Positions 9,083 through 18,193 of a stretch of 53,861 nucleotides of DNA are shown piece after piece; positions within the stretch are counted from its first letter, which is position 1, and the number at the start of each line of letters is the position of its first letter. The notes under the pieces are model-generated. The model did no database searches and was not told the DNA's origin. It saw only the letters and a program-made list of their open reading frames with translations. The position numbers and the translations under genes were made by a program. Source of the stretch: Colwellia sp. (GTDB lineage Bacteria > Pseudomonadota > Gammaproteobacteria > Enterobacterales > Alteromonadaceae); assembly GCA_016765685.1 (NCBI GenBank), contig JAESPR010000076.1, positions 1 to 53,861 on the forward strand, given 5' to 3'.

Positions 9083-9967
9083 ATGTCGTTGTTAGCTAAA
9101 AATGAATTTGGGCAAGTTAATCAAGTTGAATTATCGCAAGGTTTGTTTGCGTTAGTTATTGAGCATTCAAAGGCGAAAGCAACCATTAGCTTATATGGTG
9201 GTCAAGTGCTTAGTTGGCAACCACAAGGGCAGCAAGAAGTTTTTTGGTTATCAAACGATGCCAATTATAAGCAAGGTAAAGCGATACGCGGCGGCATTCC
9301 GTTGTGCTGGCCATGGTTTGGTGCTCACCCAAATGATAATGAAAATAAAGCGGGTAATCATGGTTTTGCCCGTGAACAATTATGGCAATGTGAAAAAATC
9401 AACATTAATGAACAAGGTATTGAAATTTGTTTAGTTTGGCAAGGCGAAAACATGAATGCTTTATGGCCATTTGCCTGTCAATTAACGCAAGTATTGTTTT
9501 TTGGTCAGTCATTTAAACAAACACTAATAATGCAAAATTTAAGTGGTAATGATGCGTATTATACCGGCGCTTTGCATAGTTACTTTTCGGTGAGCTCACC
9601 TAAAAATATCAAGGTAGCGGCATTAGAACTCGCTAGTTTTGATGATAAATTGACCGGCCAGTTGTGTTCACCACAAGTACTGGAAAATGGTGTTGGTCCT
9701 ATCGATCGCATCTATCATACTGATCATGTGATGACTATTATTGATAGCCAGTGGCAGAGAGTTATTGAGCTTCAAACAAAAAACACTCAACAGTGGGTTT
9801 TTTGGAATCCGGGTGTAAATTTAGCAAACAATATGGCTGATATTCATCACGGTGGTGAGCAAGAATTTGTCTGTTTAGAGGCGGCGAATACGCAAAAGCA
9901 ATTACTTGCTGCGGGCTCCACCGAAACAATAGAGCAGCAAATATCGGTTTTCAGTGATAAAAGTTAA
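9083..9967 (+). CDS. D-hexose-6-phosphate mutarotase (YeaD-like)
   Basis: A 294-residue galactose-mutarotase-fold protein of the YeaD / glucose-6-phosphate 1-epimerase family. Marks that can be seen are GGQVLSWQP, the substrate loop RGGIPLCWPWFG, HGFAR (histidine expected at the active site), the central LHSYFSV and the late VFWNPG and CLEAAN. The family interconverts alpha and beta anomers of hexose-6-phosphates in the cytoplasm. It stands alone: an HDOD gene with its own terminator is upstream and a convergent diguanylate cyclase gene begins 7 bp downstream. Confidence 0.88.
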   Translation: MSLLAKNEFGQVNQVELSQGLFALVIEHSKAKATISLYGGQVLSWQPQGQQEVFWLSNDANYKQGKAIRGGIPLCWPWFGAHPNDNENKAGNHGFAREQLWQCEKININEQGIEICLVWQGENMNALWPFACQLTQVLFFGQSFKQTLIMQNLSGNDAYYTGALHSYFSVSSPKNIKVAALELASFDDKLTGQLCSPQVLENGVGPIDRIYHTDHVMTIIDSQWQRVIELQTKNTQQWVFWNPGVNLANNMADIHHGGEQEFVCLEAANTQKQLLAAGSTETIEQQISVFSDKS

Positions 9968-9974
9968 ATGTGAT

Positions 9975-11432
9975 TTATTCTAAGTGCACAACTACTTGAT
10001 TTCGGCCATTGCTTTTAGCGTTATAAAGCGCCTGATCGGCTTTTCGTAATATATCTTCTAGTGCAACGCCGGCTAAACTACTGTTACTAACACCAAAACT
10101 AACGGTGATATTGAATTTTTTACTGGTCGATGATGAGGTAAATGGAATGTTAGCAATATTTTGTCTTATTCTGTCGACAATTTCTTGTGCTTGTTGTGCG
10201 GTGGTATCAGGCAAAATAAAAATAAATTCCTCACCGCCCCAACGACCAACCAAATCGATACTTCTCAAGTTTTCACTGAGTTTGTCAGCGATAACTTTTA
10301 ATACGTCATCACCAAATAAATGGCCATAAGTATCATTGATGTTTTTAAAGTTGTCGATGTCAGCAAGAACCACACTCACATGATCATAGTTATTACTTAA
10401 CTGGGCATATTTCCAATGAATAAAACTTCTGTTCGGTAATTGAGTTAAAAAGTCTTTTTCTGAATCTTTAACTAAGTCACTTCTAAAGTTACTGATAACT
10501 ATAGTAAACATGTAATATAGTGCGAATGATACTAATAAAAATATCATCAACTTTTGGATAAATAATTGCCAATAGGCCGTTAGCTGAGTAACTGGCTTCG
10601 CAACAATAAATACCCGCCAGTTCAATTCTATTATCGGGATTTGAGAAATGATTAAATTATCAGTAGAAAAGTTGAAAATAGAATCATCGTCATTACTTGT
10701 ATTAACACCAGCGTTATTGTTTTTTTTTGCTTTTTGATAATTGCGGTACCACTCAAGCTCATTAATATTGGTTAAAAAATCTCGGCGATGATGATATGTG
10801 GTTTTCATTAACTGGCTAGAGCTAAGGGTGACTTGGTTTTTATCATCGACGAAATATACTTCAAAGCCAAAGTTTTTTTCGAATGCTTTGAATTGTTTGG
10901 AAAAATGGTCTAAATCTACGGCTAGGCCAATAAAACCAAGAAACTCCTGTTGCTTGTTAAACATTTTCACATCAAAGAATAAGTGTGGATTTTCAGCATC
11001 ACCAAAATCTGTGAATTTAGTTTGGTCTATTGCTTTTAAGCGATGGTACCACTCGGCATTTTCATTACGTAAATCAGTAATTTTATTGGTGGAGTCAATT
11101 AACAACTGATGTTTCTCTAACGCGATAAATGACAAAGTATTAAATTTATTGGCAACGCTGGTGATGTAGTTAAAAACAACGGCTTCGTCTATTTTTTCTT
11201 GTTGAATATAGTCAAGTAAAAAAGGATCACTAGCCATATATTGTGAAACGGTTATTGGTCTGATTATTTCACTGGTTATTAGTGAAAACAACGGCAACAT
11301 GGCTTCTTGTTGTTTTTGGGTACTACGAACAAAAATTTCTTTAAAGGTGAAAAAAGACGTCGCTATTATGACAATAATAGTGATGATAAAAACGGTATTG
11401 ATGTAACGATCAAACTTTTTTATAAACTTCAT
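9975..11432 (-). CDS. Membrane diguanylate cyclase with periplasmic sensor domain
   Basis: A 485-residue protein. A transmembrane helix (about residues 14-31) is followed by a periplasmic domain of about 250 residues, probably a dCache/PAS-like sensor (FDVKMFNKQQEFLGFIGLAVD), then a second helix near residues 285-305 (LMIFLLVSFALYYMFTIV). The C-terminal domain is GGDEF, with the active motif GGEEF at about residues 399-403. An RSID sequence five residues before it matches the RxxD inhibitory site that binds c-di-GMP. The protein should make c-di-GMP from GTP in response to an outside signal that cannot be predicted here. The gene converges on the mutarotase gene. Confidence 0.92.
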   Translation of the reverse strand: MKFIKKFDRYINTVFIITIIVIIATSFFTFKEIFVRSTQKQQEAMLPLFSLITSEIIRPITVSQYMASDPFLLDYIQQEKIDEAVVFNYITSVANKFNTLSFIALEKHQLLIDSTNKITDLRNENAEWYHRLKAIDQTKFTDFGDAENPHLFFDVKMFNKQQEFLGFIGLAVDLDHFSKQFKAFEKNFGFEVYFVDDKNQVTLSSSQLMKTTYHHRRDFLTNINELEWYRNYQKAKKNNNAGVNTSNDDDSIFNFSTDNLIISQIPIIELNWRVFIVAKPVTQLTAYWQLFIQKLMIFLLVSFALYYMFTIVISNFRSDLVKDSEKDFLTQLPNRSFIHWKYAQLSNNYDHVSVVLADIDNFKNINDTYGHLFGDDVLKVIADKLSENLRSIDLVGRWGGEEFIFILPDTTAQQAQEIVDRIRQNIANIPFTSSSTSKKFNITVSFGVSNSSLAGVALEDILRKADQALYNAKSNGRNQVVVHLE

Positions 11433-11564
11433 TACTACTACTTCGCTATAATTTCGTTATAAGATAAGTAGATATCCAGCGTGAGTTTAAATTCCTTTTT
11501 AACAGGTGTAACTTAACTGTACGATTCAAATGGCATATGCGCAACTATAGGAGCTAAAAAAGTA

Positions 11565-12188
11565 CTAATTAATACGTATATTTTTTGTTAATATCGTCTG
11601 AGTAAAAGGAATTTTTAAATAAAAGCCACGAGGTAAAGTCATAAAGGGTTTGCCATGGCGATCAAAAGCTTGAGTTTTGGCCTTACTATTCGCTGCTTTA
11701 GGTCTAAGTTGTAAAACCTGACCATGTTTGCCATGAATTTTTTCCACTTCGCCAAGTACAATCATATCGGTTAGCTCTTGCCAGTCCATCGCTAATAGTT
11801 GCTCTTCTTCTGCAGAGGGCGACCAAATAAAAGCACAGCCAATTCTACGTTGTGCTAGTGGAATTTTTTTGTCACTGGGTGTATCGCAAATAACGGGTAC
11901 CCATAAAACTTTAGAGAGCTTTTTACGCAGCCAACAATTTTGCCAGTTAATACCAACTAAACCGGTTAAGGGGGCCACACAAACAAAAGTGGTTTCAAGC
12001 GGTTTGCCCATGCTATTAATGGGCAGCGTTTTCAGTTCTATGCCTAAGTGGGGAAAATCGGGTTCTGGTCTTGAGCTAGCGCTAGCGCCTAATACTTGCT
12101 CAAGTAATAATCCTACCCAACCTTTATTTCGTTTCAGATCGTCAGGCACTTGTACGCTAGCATTTAAAGCTATTTCTCCTAAAGTCAA
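11565..12188 (-). CDS. mutH: DNA mismatch repair endonuclease MutH
   Basis: A methyl-directed mismatch repair endonuclease that nicks the unmethylated strand at hemimethylated GATC sites. Catalytic residues are present in [13 protein letters not shown] (Asp, then Glu-x-Lys), followed by the family segments [37 protein letters not shown] and LPRGFYLK. The first ordinary start codon in frame is TTG at 12188, but the MutH-like sequence clearly continues upstream to about 12245 ([17 protein letters not shown] matches the MutH N-terminal helix). The frame is open back to a stop at 12276-12278 with no ATG, GTG or TTG in between. Translation may therefore start at ATC 12263 or another rare codon, or the sequence has a small error. 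Divergent from rppH, as is common near this locus. Confidence 0.9.
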   Translation of the reverse strand: MTLGEIALNASVQVPDDLKRNKGWVGLLLEQVLGASASSRPEPDFPHLGIELKTLPINSMGKPLETTFVCVAPLTGLVGINWQNCWLRKKLSKVLWVPVICDTPSDKKIPLAQRRIGCAFIWSPSAEEEQLLAMDWQELTDMIVLGEVEKIHGKHGQVLQLRPKAANSKAKTQAFDRHGKPFMTLPRGFYLKIPFTQTILTKNIRIN

Positions 12189-12401
12189 ACCAGCTAAAGC
12201 TTGAACTCTACGGATAAGTTCCGCTTCTGAGCTAGGAATATTAATTTGCGTTGAAAAAGCGATGTTTTTAGCCTGTTAATTGAAAAAATCACACCATTAT
12301 CAAGGGCAAGTTAATTGCAAGCAAGTGAAATTATCATTTGCTCAGTAGCGGTTATTATGGTTGAATTGGGGCAAGTGTTTTTTAGTTTGTCAGGAGTTCC
12401 T

Positions 12402-12929
12402 GTGATCGATGCCGAAGGCTACCGAGCCAACGTCGGCATAGTAATAATTAATGGCAGGGGACAAGTGTTTTGGGCAAGACGGTTTGGGCAACATTCATGG
12501 CAATATCCGCAAGGTGGTGTTGATGAAGGGGAAACTGCCGAGCAAACCATGTTTCGAGAGTTACATGAAGAAGTTGGTTTAAAACCTGAACATGTGAAAA
12601 TTGTTGCTTCAACCAAACATTGGCTAAAGTACAAATTACCAAAACGTTATATACGGCACAACAGCAAACCTGTGTGTATTGGACAAAAACAGAAGTGGTT
12701 TTTATTACAATTAACTGCACCTGAATCATCGGTTGATTTACTTAACAGCTCTCATCCTGAATTTGATGATTGGCGTTGGGTAAATTACTGGTATCCAGTA
12801 CGACAAGTTGTGTCATTTAAGCGTGATGTTTACCGTAAGGTCATGACAGAGTTTGCTTCACACGCATTAGCTTTTTCATATGAAAAACGCCCTGATAGGC
12901 GACCGAATCGGCGTAAACGTCAGGCTTAA
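12402..12929 (+). CDS. rppH: RNA pyrophosphohydrolase RppH
   Basis: A Nudix hydrolase that removes pyrophosphate from the 5' end of mRNA and starts RNase E-dependent decay. The Nudix box is complete (GGVDEGE, then REL and HEEVG), and the family segments [38 protein letters not shown] and [17 protein letters not shown] match RppH along its full length. The frame is open from TTG 12315, but I chose GTG 12402. It gives [12 protein letters not shown], which aligns with the E. coli N-terminus MIDDDGYRPNVG, and has AGGAG at 12392-12396 with a 5-base spacer. The protein is 175 residues. It ends in a basic tail and is followed by a terminator before ptsP. Confidence 0.95.
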   Translation: MIDAEGYRANVGIVIINGRGQVFWARRFGQHSWQYPQGGVDEGETAEQTMFRELHEEVGLKPEHVKIVASTKHWLKYKLPKRYIRHNSKPVCIGQKQKWFLLQLTAPESSVDLLNSSHPEFDDWRWVNYWYPVRQVVSFKRDVYRKVMTEFASHALAFSYEKRPDRRPNRRKRQA

Positions 12930-12965
12930 TTATTACTATGAGTTACTTTGTAAAGAAATTAAAAT

Positions 12966-12990
12966 AGCCTACTTTATGTGGGCTTTTTTA
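12966..12990 (+). terminator. Rho-independent terminator between rppH and ptsP
   Basis: A 7 bp stem, AGCCTAC at 12966-12972 with GTGGGCT at 12978-12984 (one G-U pair) and a 5-base loop, leads directly into a T run. It ends about 25 bp before the ptsP start, so it may attenuate rather than fully separate the two genes. Confidence 0.75.
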
Positions 12991-13015
12991 TTCATAACTG
13001 CAGAAAAAGGAAACC

Positions 13016-15331
13016 ATGTTAACCACGCTACGCCGTATTGTTCTTGAATTTAGTCAAGACACACAATTGCAAAGTGCCTTAGAGCGCATGGTTAGTCAAA
13101 TCAAAAATTCATTAAAAACAGACTGTTGCTCTGTTTATCTCGCTGACTATTCACAACAACATTTTTTACTAATGGCCTCAGATGGTTTAGCCCAAGACTC
13201 TTTTGGACAAACTACTATCGGTTTCTCTGAAGGTTTAGTTGGTTTGGTTGGTCAACGGGAAGAGCCATTAAATATTGCTAACGCCCGAAGCCATCAGCAT
13301 TACATTCATGCGCCGGAAGTTGAAGAAGATGATTTTAATGCTTTTTTGGGCACGCCTATTATTCATCAGCGTAAGGTATTGGGTATTCTCTCTATTCAGC
13401 AAAAGCAGGCGAGAAATTTTAACGAAAATGAAGAAGCTTTTTTAGTTACCTTAGCGGCGCAACTTGCCAGTGCTTTAGCAAATGCTGAAGTGAAAAATTT
13501 ATTTAGCCAAGCAGAAGAGAAAAATTTAGGCGTAAAACAGTTGTTAGGCATTGCGGGAGCTCCTGGTATTGCCTTGAGTCAAATTGTGGTTTTTCAGCCA
13601 AAAGCTGATCTATCAACATTGGCACTGCAAAAGGTAAATTCAGCTCAGAAAAATGAACAAATCCAGCGTTTCGAACAAGCCCTGAGTAAGACCATGGCTG
13701 ACTTTAAACAATTAAGTCATAAGCTTAGTGATATGGTTTCAGAGGATAGCTTGGCTATTTTTGATGTTTATATTCAGTTACTTGAGCAAGCTGAAATACG
13801 TCAAGAAATATCGACAAAAATAGGTCAGGGTTGGCAAGCAGAAAGTGCCCTTAAGCTGGTCATCGAACATTATGTTCTTCAGTTTGAAGCCATTGACGAT
13901 AGTTACTTAAAGGAGCGTGCTAGTGATATTCGTGATTTAGGAAACCGATTATTATTGAATTTACAGCAACAACAAACTCAGCAGTTAAGTCTTCCTAAAG
14001 AATTCATTTTACTGGCGGAAGATGTTACCGCCGCGTTGCTGGCTGAATATCAGCACAAAGGTTTAAAGGCCATTGTTTCTTTATCTGGTTCGGCTAACTC
14101 CCATGCCGCTATTTTAGCTCATGCGCTTGAGGTGCCGGCAATTATGGGGGTGGCTAAATTTCCGGTTGCGCAACTTCATCAGCAACAAGCGATTGTTGAT
14201 GGTTATAGCGGCGAACTTTTGGTTAATCCTGACGAAGCACTAAAACGGGAGTATCAACATTTAATTGCTCAAGAACGTGAGTTAACCCATAAAATTCAGC
14301 AAAAACTGCATTTGCCTACTATTACTCAAGATGGTCGAGCGATAGAATTACAACTTAATGCCGGTTTATCTGTTGGTTTTGAACGGCCTGAAAATATAGG
14401 GGCTTTAGGTATTGGTTTATATAGGACAGAAATTCCCTTTATGAACCGTCATTGTTTTCCCTCTGAGTTTGAGCAAACTACCCTATATGAACAAATATTA
14501 GCGGGTTTTCCTCAACAACCTGTTACCATGCGGACTTTGGATGTAGGTGGTGATAAATCTTTACCTTACTTTCCTATTATCGAAGACAACCCCTTTTTAG
14601 GTTGGCGTGGTATTCGAATAACCCTCGACCATCCGGAAATATTTTTAGTACAGGTTCGTGCCATGATGCGAGCGAACCAGCACCATAAAAATTTGGAAAT
14701 TATGTTACCCATGATTTCTAATGTGAGTGAAGTAGACGAAGCTATTCGTTTGATAAATCAAGCTTACTTTGAGGTAAAAGCAGAACTAAATGCTGAAAAA
14801 AAATTATCGTCAGGAGATGTTAACCGCCGTGATGAAAATAAGCTCACCCGCCCTAAAGTAGGTATCATGCTAGAAGTGCCGGCAGTTATTTTTCAGCTAG
14901 AAGAGTTAGCTCAACGGGTAGACTTTTTTTCTGTTGGCAGTAATGACTTAACGCAATATTTATTAGCGGTTGATAGAAACAATGCCCAAGTGGCTAGTTT
15001 ACATGATGCATACCACCCTGCAGTGCTAAGAGCACTAAACACTATTGCCGAGCAGTCGGCTAAATATTTAGTACCATTAAGCCTGTGTGGAGAATTAGCA
15101 GGTGAGCCAGCCGGTGCTTTATTATTATTGGCAATGGGCTTTGATAAACTCAGCATGAATGGACATAATATAGCGCGAATTAAATGGGTTATTCGCCATG
15201 TTGATTTTACTAGGGCAAAAGTTATTTTGTCGCATACCTTAAAACTTACCACCGCCAAACAAGTGCATAGTTACCTAAACGAACAGCTTGATCAATTAGG
15301 TTTGGGCGGTTTTATTCGCGCTGGAATGTAA
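13016..15331 (+). CDS. ptsP: Phosphoenolpyruvate-protein phosphotransferase PtsP (EI-Ntr)
   Basis: A 771-residue enzyme I of the nitrogen phosphotransferase system. An N-terminal GAF domain (about residues 15-160, with CSVYLADYSQQHFLLMAS and GLVGLVGQREEPLNIA) is followed by the PTS enzyme I parts: the N-terminal alpha-helical domain, the phosphohistidine segment SGSANSHAAILAH, and the PEP-binding barrel with LYRTEIPFM, VGGDKSLPYFP, SVGSNDLTQY and LCGELAGEP. The protein takes phosphate from PEP and passes it to NPr and EIIA-Ntr in the cytoplasm, linking nitrogen and carbon state to potassium and envelope control. Its partners are not in this window. The rppH-ptsP order is widely conserved in gammaproteobacteria. 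Confidence 0.95.
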   Translation: MLTTLRRIVLEFSQDTQLQSALERMVSQIKNSLKTDCCSVYLADYSQQHFLLMASDGLAQDSFGQTTIGFSEGLVGLVGQREEPLNIANARSHQHYIHAPEVEEDDFNAFLGTPIIHQRKVLGILSIQQKQARNFNENEEAFLVTLAAQLASALANAEVKNLFSQAEEKNLGVKQLLGIAGAPGIALSQIVVFQPKADLSTLALQKVNSAQKNEQIQRFEQALSKTMADFKQLSHKLSDMVSEDSLAIFDVYIQLLEQAEIRQEISTKIGQGWQAESALKLVIEHYVLQFEAIDDSYLKERASDIRDLGNRLLLNLQQQQTQQLSLPKEFILLAEDVTAALLAEYQHKGLKAIVSLSGSANSHAAILAHALEVPAIMGVAKFPVAQLHQQQAIVDGYSGELLVNPDEALKREYQHLIAQERELTHKIQQKLHLPTITQDGRAIELQLNAGLSVGFERPENIGALGIGLYRTEIPFMNRHCFPSEFEQTTLYEQILAGFPQQPVTMRTLDVGGDKSLPYFPIIEDNPFLGWRGIRITLDHPEIFLVQVRAMMRANQHHKNLEIMLPMISNVSEVDEAIRLINQAYFEVKAELNAEKKLSSGDVNRRDENKLTRPKVGIMLEVPAVIFQLEELAQRVDFFSVGSNDLTQYLLAVDRNNAQVASLHDAYHPAVLRALNTIAEQSAKYLVPLSLCGELAGEPAGALLLLAMGFDKLSMNGHNIARIKWVIRHVDFTRAKVILSHTLKLTTAKQVHSYLNEQLDQLGLGGFIRAGM

Positions 15332-16138
15332 ATGTTATTTATTTTTATTAGCTGTGTACTGCTTGGCGCCTTAGTTGGTTTTTTAGCCGGTTTGTTGGGC
15401 ATTGGCGGAGGGTTAATTGTTGTACCTGCCCTCGTTTATTTATTACCGCAATTAGGTGTTGGTAACGAGCTGTTAGGTAATGATGTGATAATGCCTATGG
15501 CGTTGGCAACTTCGCTTGCTGCTATTGTAATGACCTCGTCAAGTGCGGCACTTGCTCACCATAAAAACAATAATATTCCTTGGCATATGACCAAACCATT
15601 AATGTTTATTGTGGCTGTTGGGGCGCTGTTAGGGGCTTTTATTGCTGATCACTTATCGGCTCAAGCGTTAACTAACTTTTTTGCTGTTGCGGTAATTTTG
15701 CTCGCTTCGTATATGCTCGCCTCTATTCGCTCGCAGCGCTCAAGAGCAATGCCATCTAACATCATGTTACAATTCATTAGTTTAATAACCGGAGTTATTG
15801 CTAGTTTAATGGGCATGGCCGGCGGCGCTATTTTAGTGCCAGTATTAACTTATTTTGGTGTGCCGTTAAGGCACTGTATTGGCATTGCTACCGCTTGTGG
15901 CGTTATGGTGGCGCTGTTTGGTTCGTTAGGTTATATCATTGCTGGGTTTGATAATGCATTATTACCTGCGTGGAGTTTGGGTTATGTTTATCTGCCTGCT
16001 TTGCTAGGAATAGCATTAACATCTTCCTTGTTTGCGCCTGTCGGTGTAAAATTTGCGGCTAAATTACCAGTACAAACCTTAAAGAAATTCTTTGCCGTAT
16101 TTCTTATTTTAGTCGCAATAAAAATGATATTAACTTAA
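15332..16138 (+). CDS. TauE/SafE-family sulfite exporter-like membrane protein
   Basis: A 268-residue inner-membrane protein with about eight hydrophobic segments and two TauE/SafE repeats, each starting with a glycine-rich motif (GFLAGLLGIGGGLIVVPAL near residue 16, and SLMGMAGGAILVPVLTYFG near residue 158). The family is linked to export of sulfite, sulfoacetate or other organic anions; the substrate here is unknown. The ATG follows the ptsP stop codon with no gap, so translation is probably coupled to ptsP. The same ptsP-TauE-lgt-thyA order is familiar from related bacteria. Confidence 0.88.
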   Translation: MLFIFISCVLLGALVGFLAGLLGIGGGLIVVPALVYLLPQLGVGNELLGNDVIMPMALATSLAAIVMTSSSAALAHHKNNNIPWHMTKPLMFIVAVGALLGAFIADHLSAQALTNFFAVAVILLASYMLASIRSQRSRAMPSNIMLQFISLITGVIASLMGMAGGAILVPVLTYFGVPLRHCIGIATACGVMVALFGSLGYIIAGFDNALLPAWSLGYVYLPALLGIALTSSLFAPVGVKFAAKLPVQTLKKFFAVFLILVAIKMILT

Positions 16139-16200
16139 CTTTTCGCTTGGTAATATTAACGAGCAAAGCTTTACTTTTTTAATTTAAGTTTGGATAAAAA

Positions 16201-17085
16201 ATGACAGAACAATTTTTACAATTTCCCGTAATAGACCCAATAATATTCAGTATCGGTCCCGTCGCATTACGCTGGTATGGCATGATGTACTTAATTGGTT
16301 TTTTAGGTGCGATGTTTATTGCTAATAAAGCAGCGGATAAAAGTGGCGGTGAATGGACGCGCGATCAAGTCAGCGATTTATTATTTTATGGCTTTCTTGG
16401 CGTGATATTGGGTGGTCGTGTTGGTTATGTGCTCTTTTATCAATGGGAATACTTTCTTGCAGACCCATTATATCTTTTTCAAATTTGGGAAGGTGGCATG
16501 TCATTTCATGGCGGCTTGCTTGGCGTTATTCTTGCGGTTTATCTTTTCTCTCGAAAAACCAATAAATCTTTTTTAAGAGTGGGCGATTTTGTTGCGCCGC
16601 TGGTACCTCTTGGTTTAGGTATGGGGCGATTAGGTAACTTTATGAATGCTGAGCTGTGGGGACGACAAACGGACGTGCCTTGGGCAATGGTATTTCCAAC
16701 CGACGCATTACAAGTGCCGCGCCATCCGTCACAATTATATGAGTTTTTTCTTGAAGGCGTGGTGTTGTTTATTATTTTATACTTTGTCACTCGCAAGCCT
16801 AGAAGCCTTGGTTTAGCCTCGGGCACCTTTTTAATTGGTTATGGTGTATTTAGATCAATAGTCGAGTTTTATCGGGAGCCTGATGCGCATTTGGGTTTAT
16901 ATTTCTCTTTAATCTCACAAGGGCAAGTATTAAGTATTCCCATGATCTTAGTGGGCATGTTAGTGATTTATTTAGGGTATTTAAGCCAAGAAAAATCAGC
17001 TATTAGTGCAAATAAAGGTAACGTTAAAAAGGTCGATGATCACGTTAAAGCGGGCACTAAAAGAAAAGTTAAAGGAAAATCATAA
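16201..17085 (+). CDS. lgt: Prolipoprotein diacylglyceryl transferase Lgt
   Basis: A 294-residue inner-membrane enzyme that moves a diacylglyceryl group from phosphatidylglycerol to the lipobox cysteine of prolipoproteins. Visible marks are [12 protein letters not shown] near the N-terminus, [10 protein letters not shown], the HGG of SFHGGLLG, and the signature region [18 protein letters not shown] with conserved Arg, Asn and Glu, followed by PRHPSQLYE. About seven hydrophobic segments are present. The C-terminus is a lysine-rich cytoplasmic tail. Its stop codon overlaps the thyA start (TAATG), so the two are translationally coupled. Confidence 0.96.
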   Translation: MTEQFLQFPVIDPIIFSIGPVALRWYGMMYLIGFLGAMFIANKAADKSGGEWTRDQVSDLLFYGFLGVILGGRVGYVLFYQWEYFLADPLYLFQIWEGGMSFHGGLLGVILAVYLFSRKTNKSFLRVGDFVAPLVPLGLGMGRLGNFMNAELWGRQTDVPWAMVFPTDALQVPRHPSQLYEFFLEGVVLFIILYFVTRKPRSLGLASGTFLIGYGVFRSIVEFYREPDAHLGLYFSLISQGQVLSIPMILVGMLVIYLGYLSQEKSAISANKGNVKKVDDHVKAGTKRKVKGKS

Positions 17086-17936
17086 TGCGTGCTTATTTAG
17101 ATTTATGTCAACGCATTGTTGACCAAGGGTATTGGGTCAACAATAGTCGTACCGGTAAACGTTGCTTAACCGTAATTAATGCTGATTTAGAATATAATGT
17201 CGCGAACAATGAATTTCCGATGATTACCACGCGTAAGAGCTTTTTTAAATCAGCTATTGCCGAATTTATTGGTTATATTCGTGGTTATGATAATGCTGCT
17301 GATTTTCGAAAATTAGGTACCAAAACTTGGGATGCTAACGCCAATCTAAATGATGTTTGGTTAAATAGTGCTCACCGTAAGGGTGAAGACGACATGGGGC
17401 GTGTGTACGGTATTCAAGGTAGAACGTGGGCTAAACCTGATGGCGGCACTATTGATCAGTTACAAAAAATAGTTGATAACCTAAGTCAAGGCATCGACGA
17501 TCGTGCTGAAATTATGACCTTTTATAATCCCGGTGAATTTCATCTGGGTTGTTTAAGACCTTGCATGCATACTCATAATTTTTCTATTTTAGATGGCACC
17601 CTTTATTTAACTAGCTTTCAACGTTCTTGTGATGTGCCTTTAGGTTTAAATTTTAATCAAGTTCAAGTGTTTTTCTTTTTAGCGATCATGGCGCAAATTA
17701 CAGGCTTAAAGCCGGGTATTGCTTATCACAAAATTGTTAACGCCCATATTTATGAAGATCAACTAGCGTTGATGAAAGATGTGCAACTGAAACGCGAACC
17801 GTTACCGTCACCCAAATTAATCATTAACCCTGATATTAAGTCTTTAAAAGACTTAGAAACGTGGGTCACTATGGATGACTTTAGCGTGGAAGGTTACCAG
17901 TGCCATGAGGCGATAAAATATCCATTTGCAGTGTAA
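17085..17936 (+). CDS. thyA: Thymidylate synthase ThyA
   Basis: A 283-residue thymidylate synthase of the longer Vibrio/Shewanella type. It converts dUMP to dTMP with methylene-tetrahydrofolate. The catalytic cysteine lies in [12 protein letters not shown], followed by the phosphate-binding [13 protein letters not shown] and the HIYEDQ substrate motif. The C-terminus YPFAV is the usual closing segment. The ATG overlaps the lgt stop codon, the typical lgt-thyA pairing. The protein lacks nothing expected of an active enzyme. Confidence 0.95.
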   Translation: MRAYLDLCQRIVDQGYWVNNSRTGKRCLTVINADLEYNVANNEFPMITTRKSFFKSAIAEFIGYIRGYDNAADFRKLGTKTWDANANLNDVWLNSAHRKGEDDMGRVYGIQGRTWAKPDGGTIDQLQKIVDNLSQGIDDRAEIMTFYNPGEFHLGCLRPCMHTHNFSILDGTLYLTSFQRSCDVPLGLNFNQVQVFFFLAIMAQITGLKPGIAYHKIVNAHIYEDQLALMKDVQLKREPLPSPKLIINPDIKSLKDLETWVTMDDFSVEGYQCHEAIKYPFAV

Positions 17937-18019
17937 ATTTAGTTCTTAATCACTAAAAAATCGTGTGCATCAACGTTATGACGGAATTTAGGGAAAGTTT
18001 ATGATGAAGCTTGGTAAAA

Positions 18020-18137
18020 GTTATGATTTAAATTTGGCAAGCCGCCAATATCGTACGACGATAATTTGGGAAACTAGCCTGAATATTGCCAAATCGTTCG
18101 ATGAATAATTTGGCAAAATGTACGATGCTAATTTGGT
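18020..18137. repeat. Degenerate direct repeats with an inverted repeat downstream of thyA
   Basis: Four related copies of a motif close to GTACGATGATAATTTGGC occur at 18020-18038, 18053-18070, 18096-18114 and 18120-18137, with irregular spacing. Copy 3 takes part in a perfect 9 bp inverted repeat, TTGCCAAAT at 18086-18094 with ATTTGGCAA at 18108-18116. No coding frame fits. It may be the worn remains of a mobile repeat or a cluster of binding sites. Confidence 0.55.
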
Positions 18138-18193
18138 CGGCTACAGTTGGGGCTGGTATTGGTTGAAATCAAACAAATGAGAATAACTATCAA

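Noticed and set aside
12315..12401. Extended N-terminus of RppH from TTG 12315
   Set aside because: RppH homology begins exactly at GTG 12402, which has its own good ribosome site.
18020..18137. CRISPR-like array from the repeated motif
   Set aside because: The copies differ at several positions, the spacing is irregular and there is no cas gene in the window.
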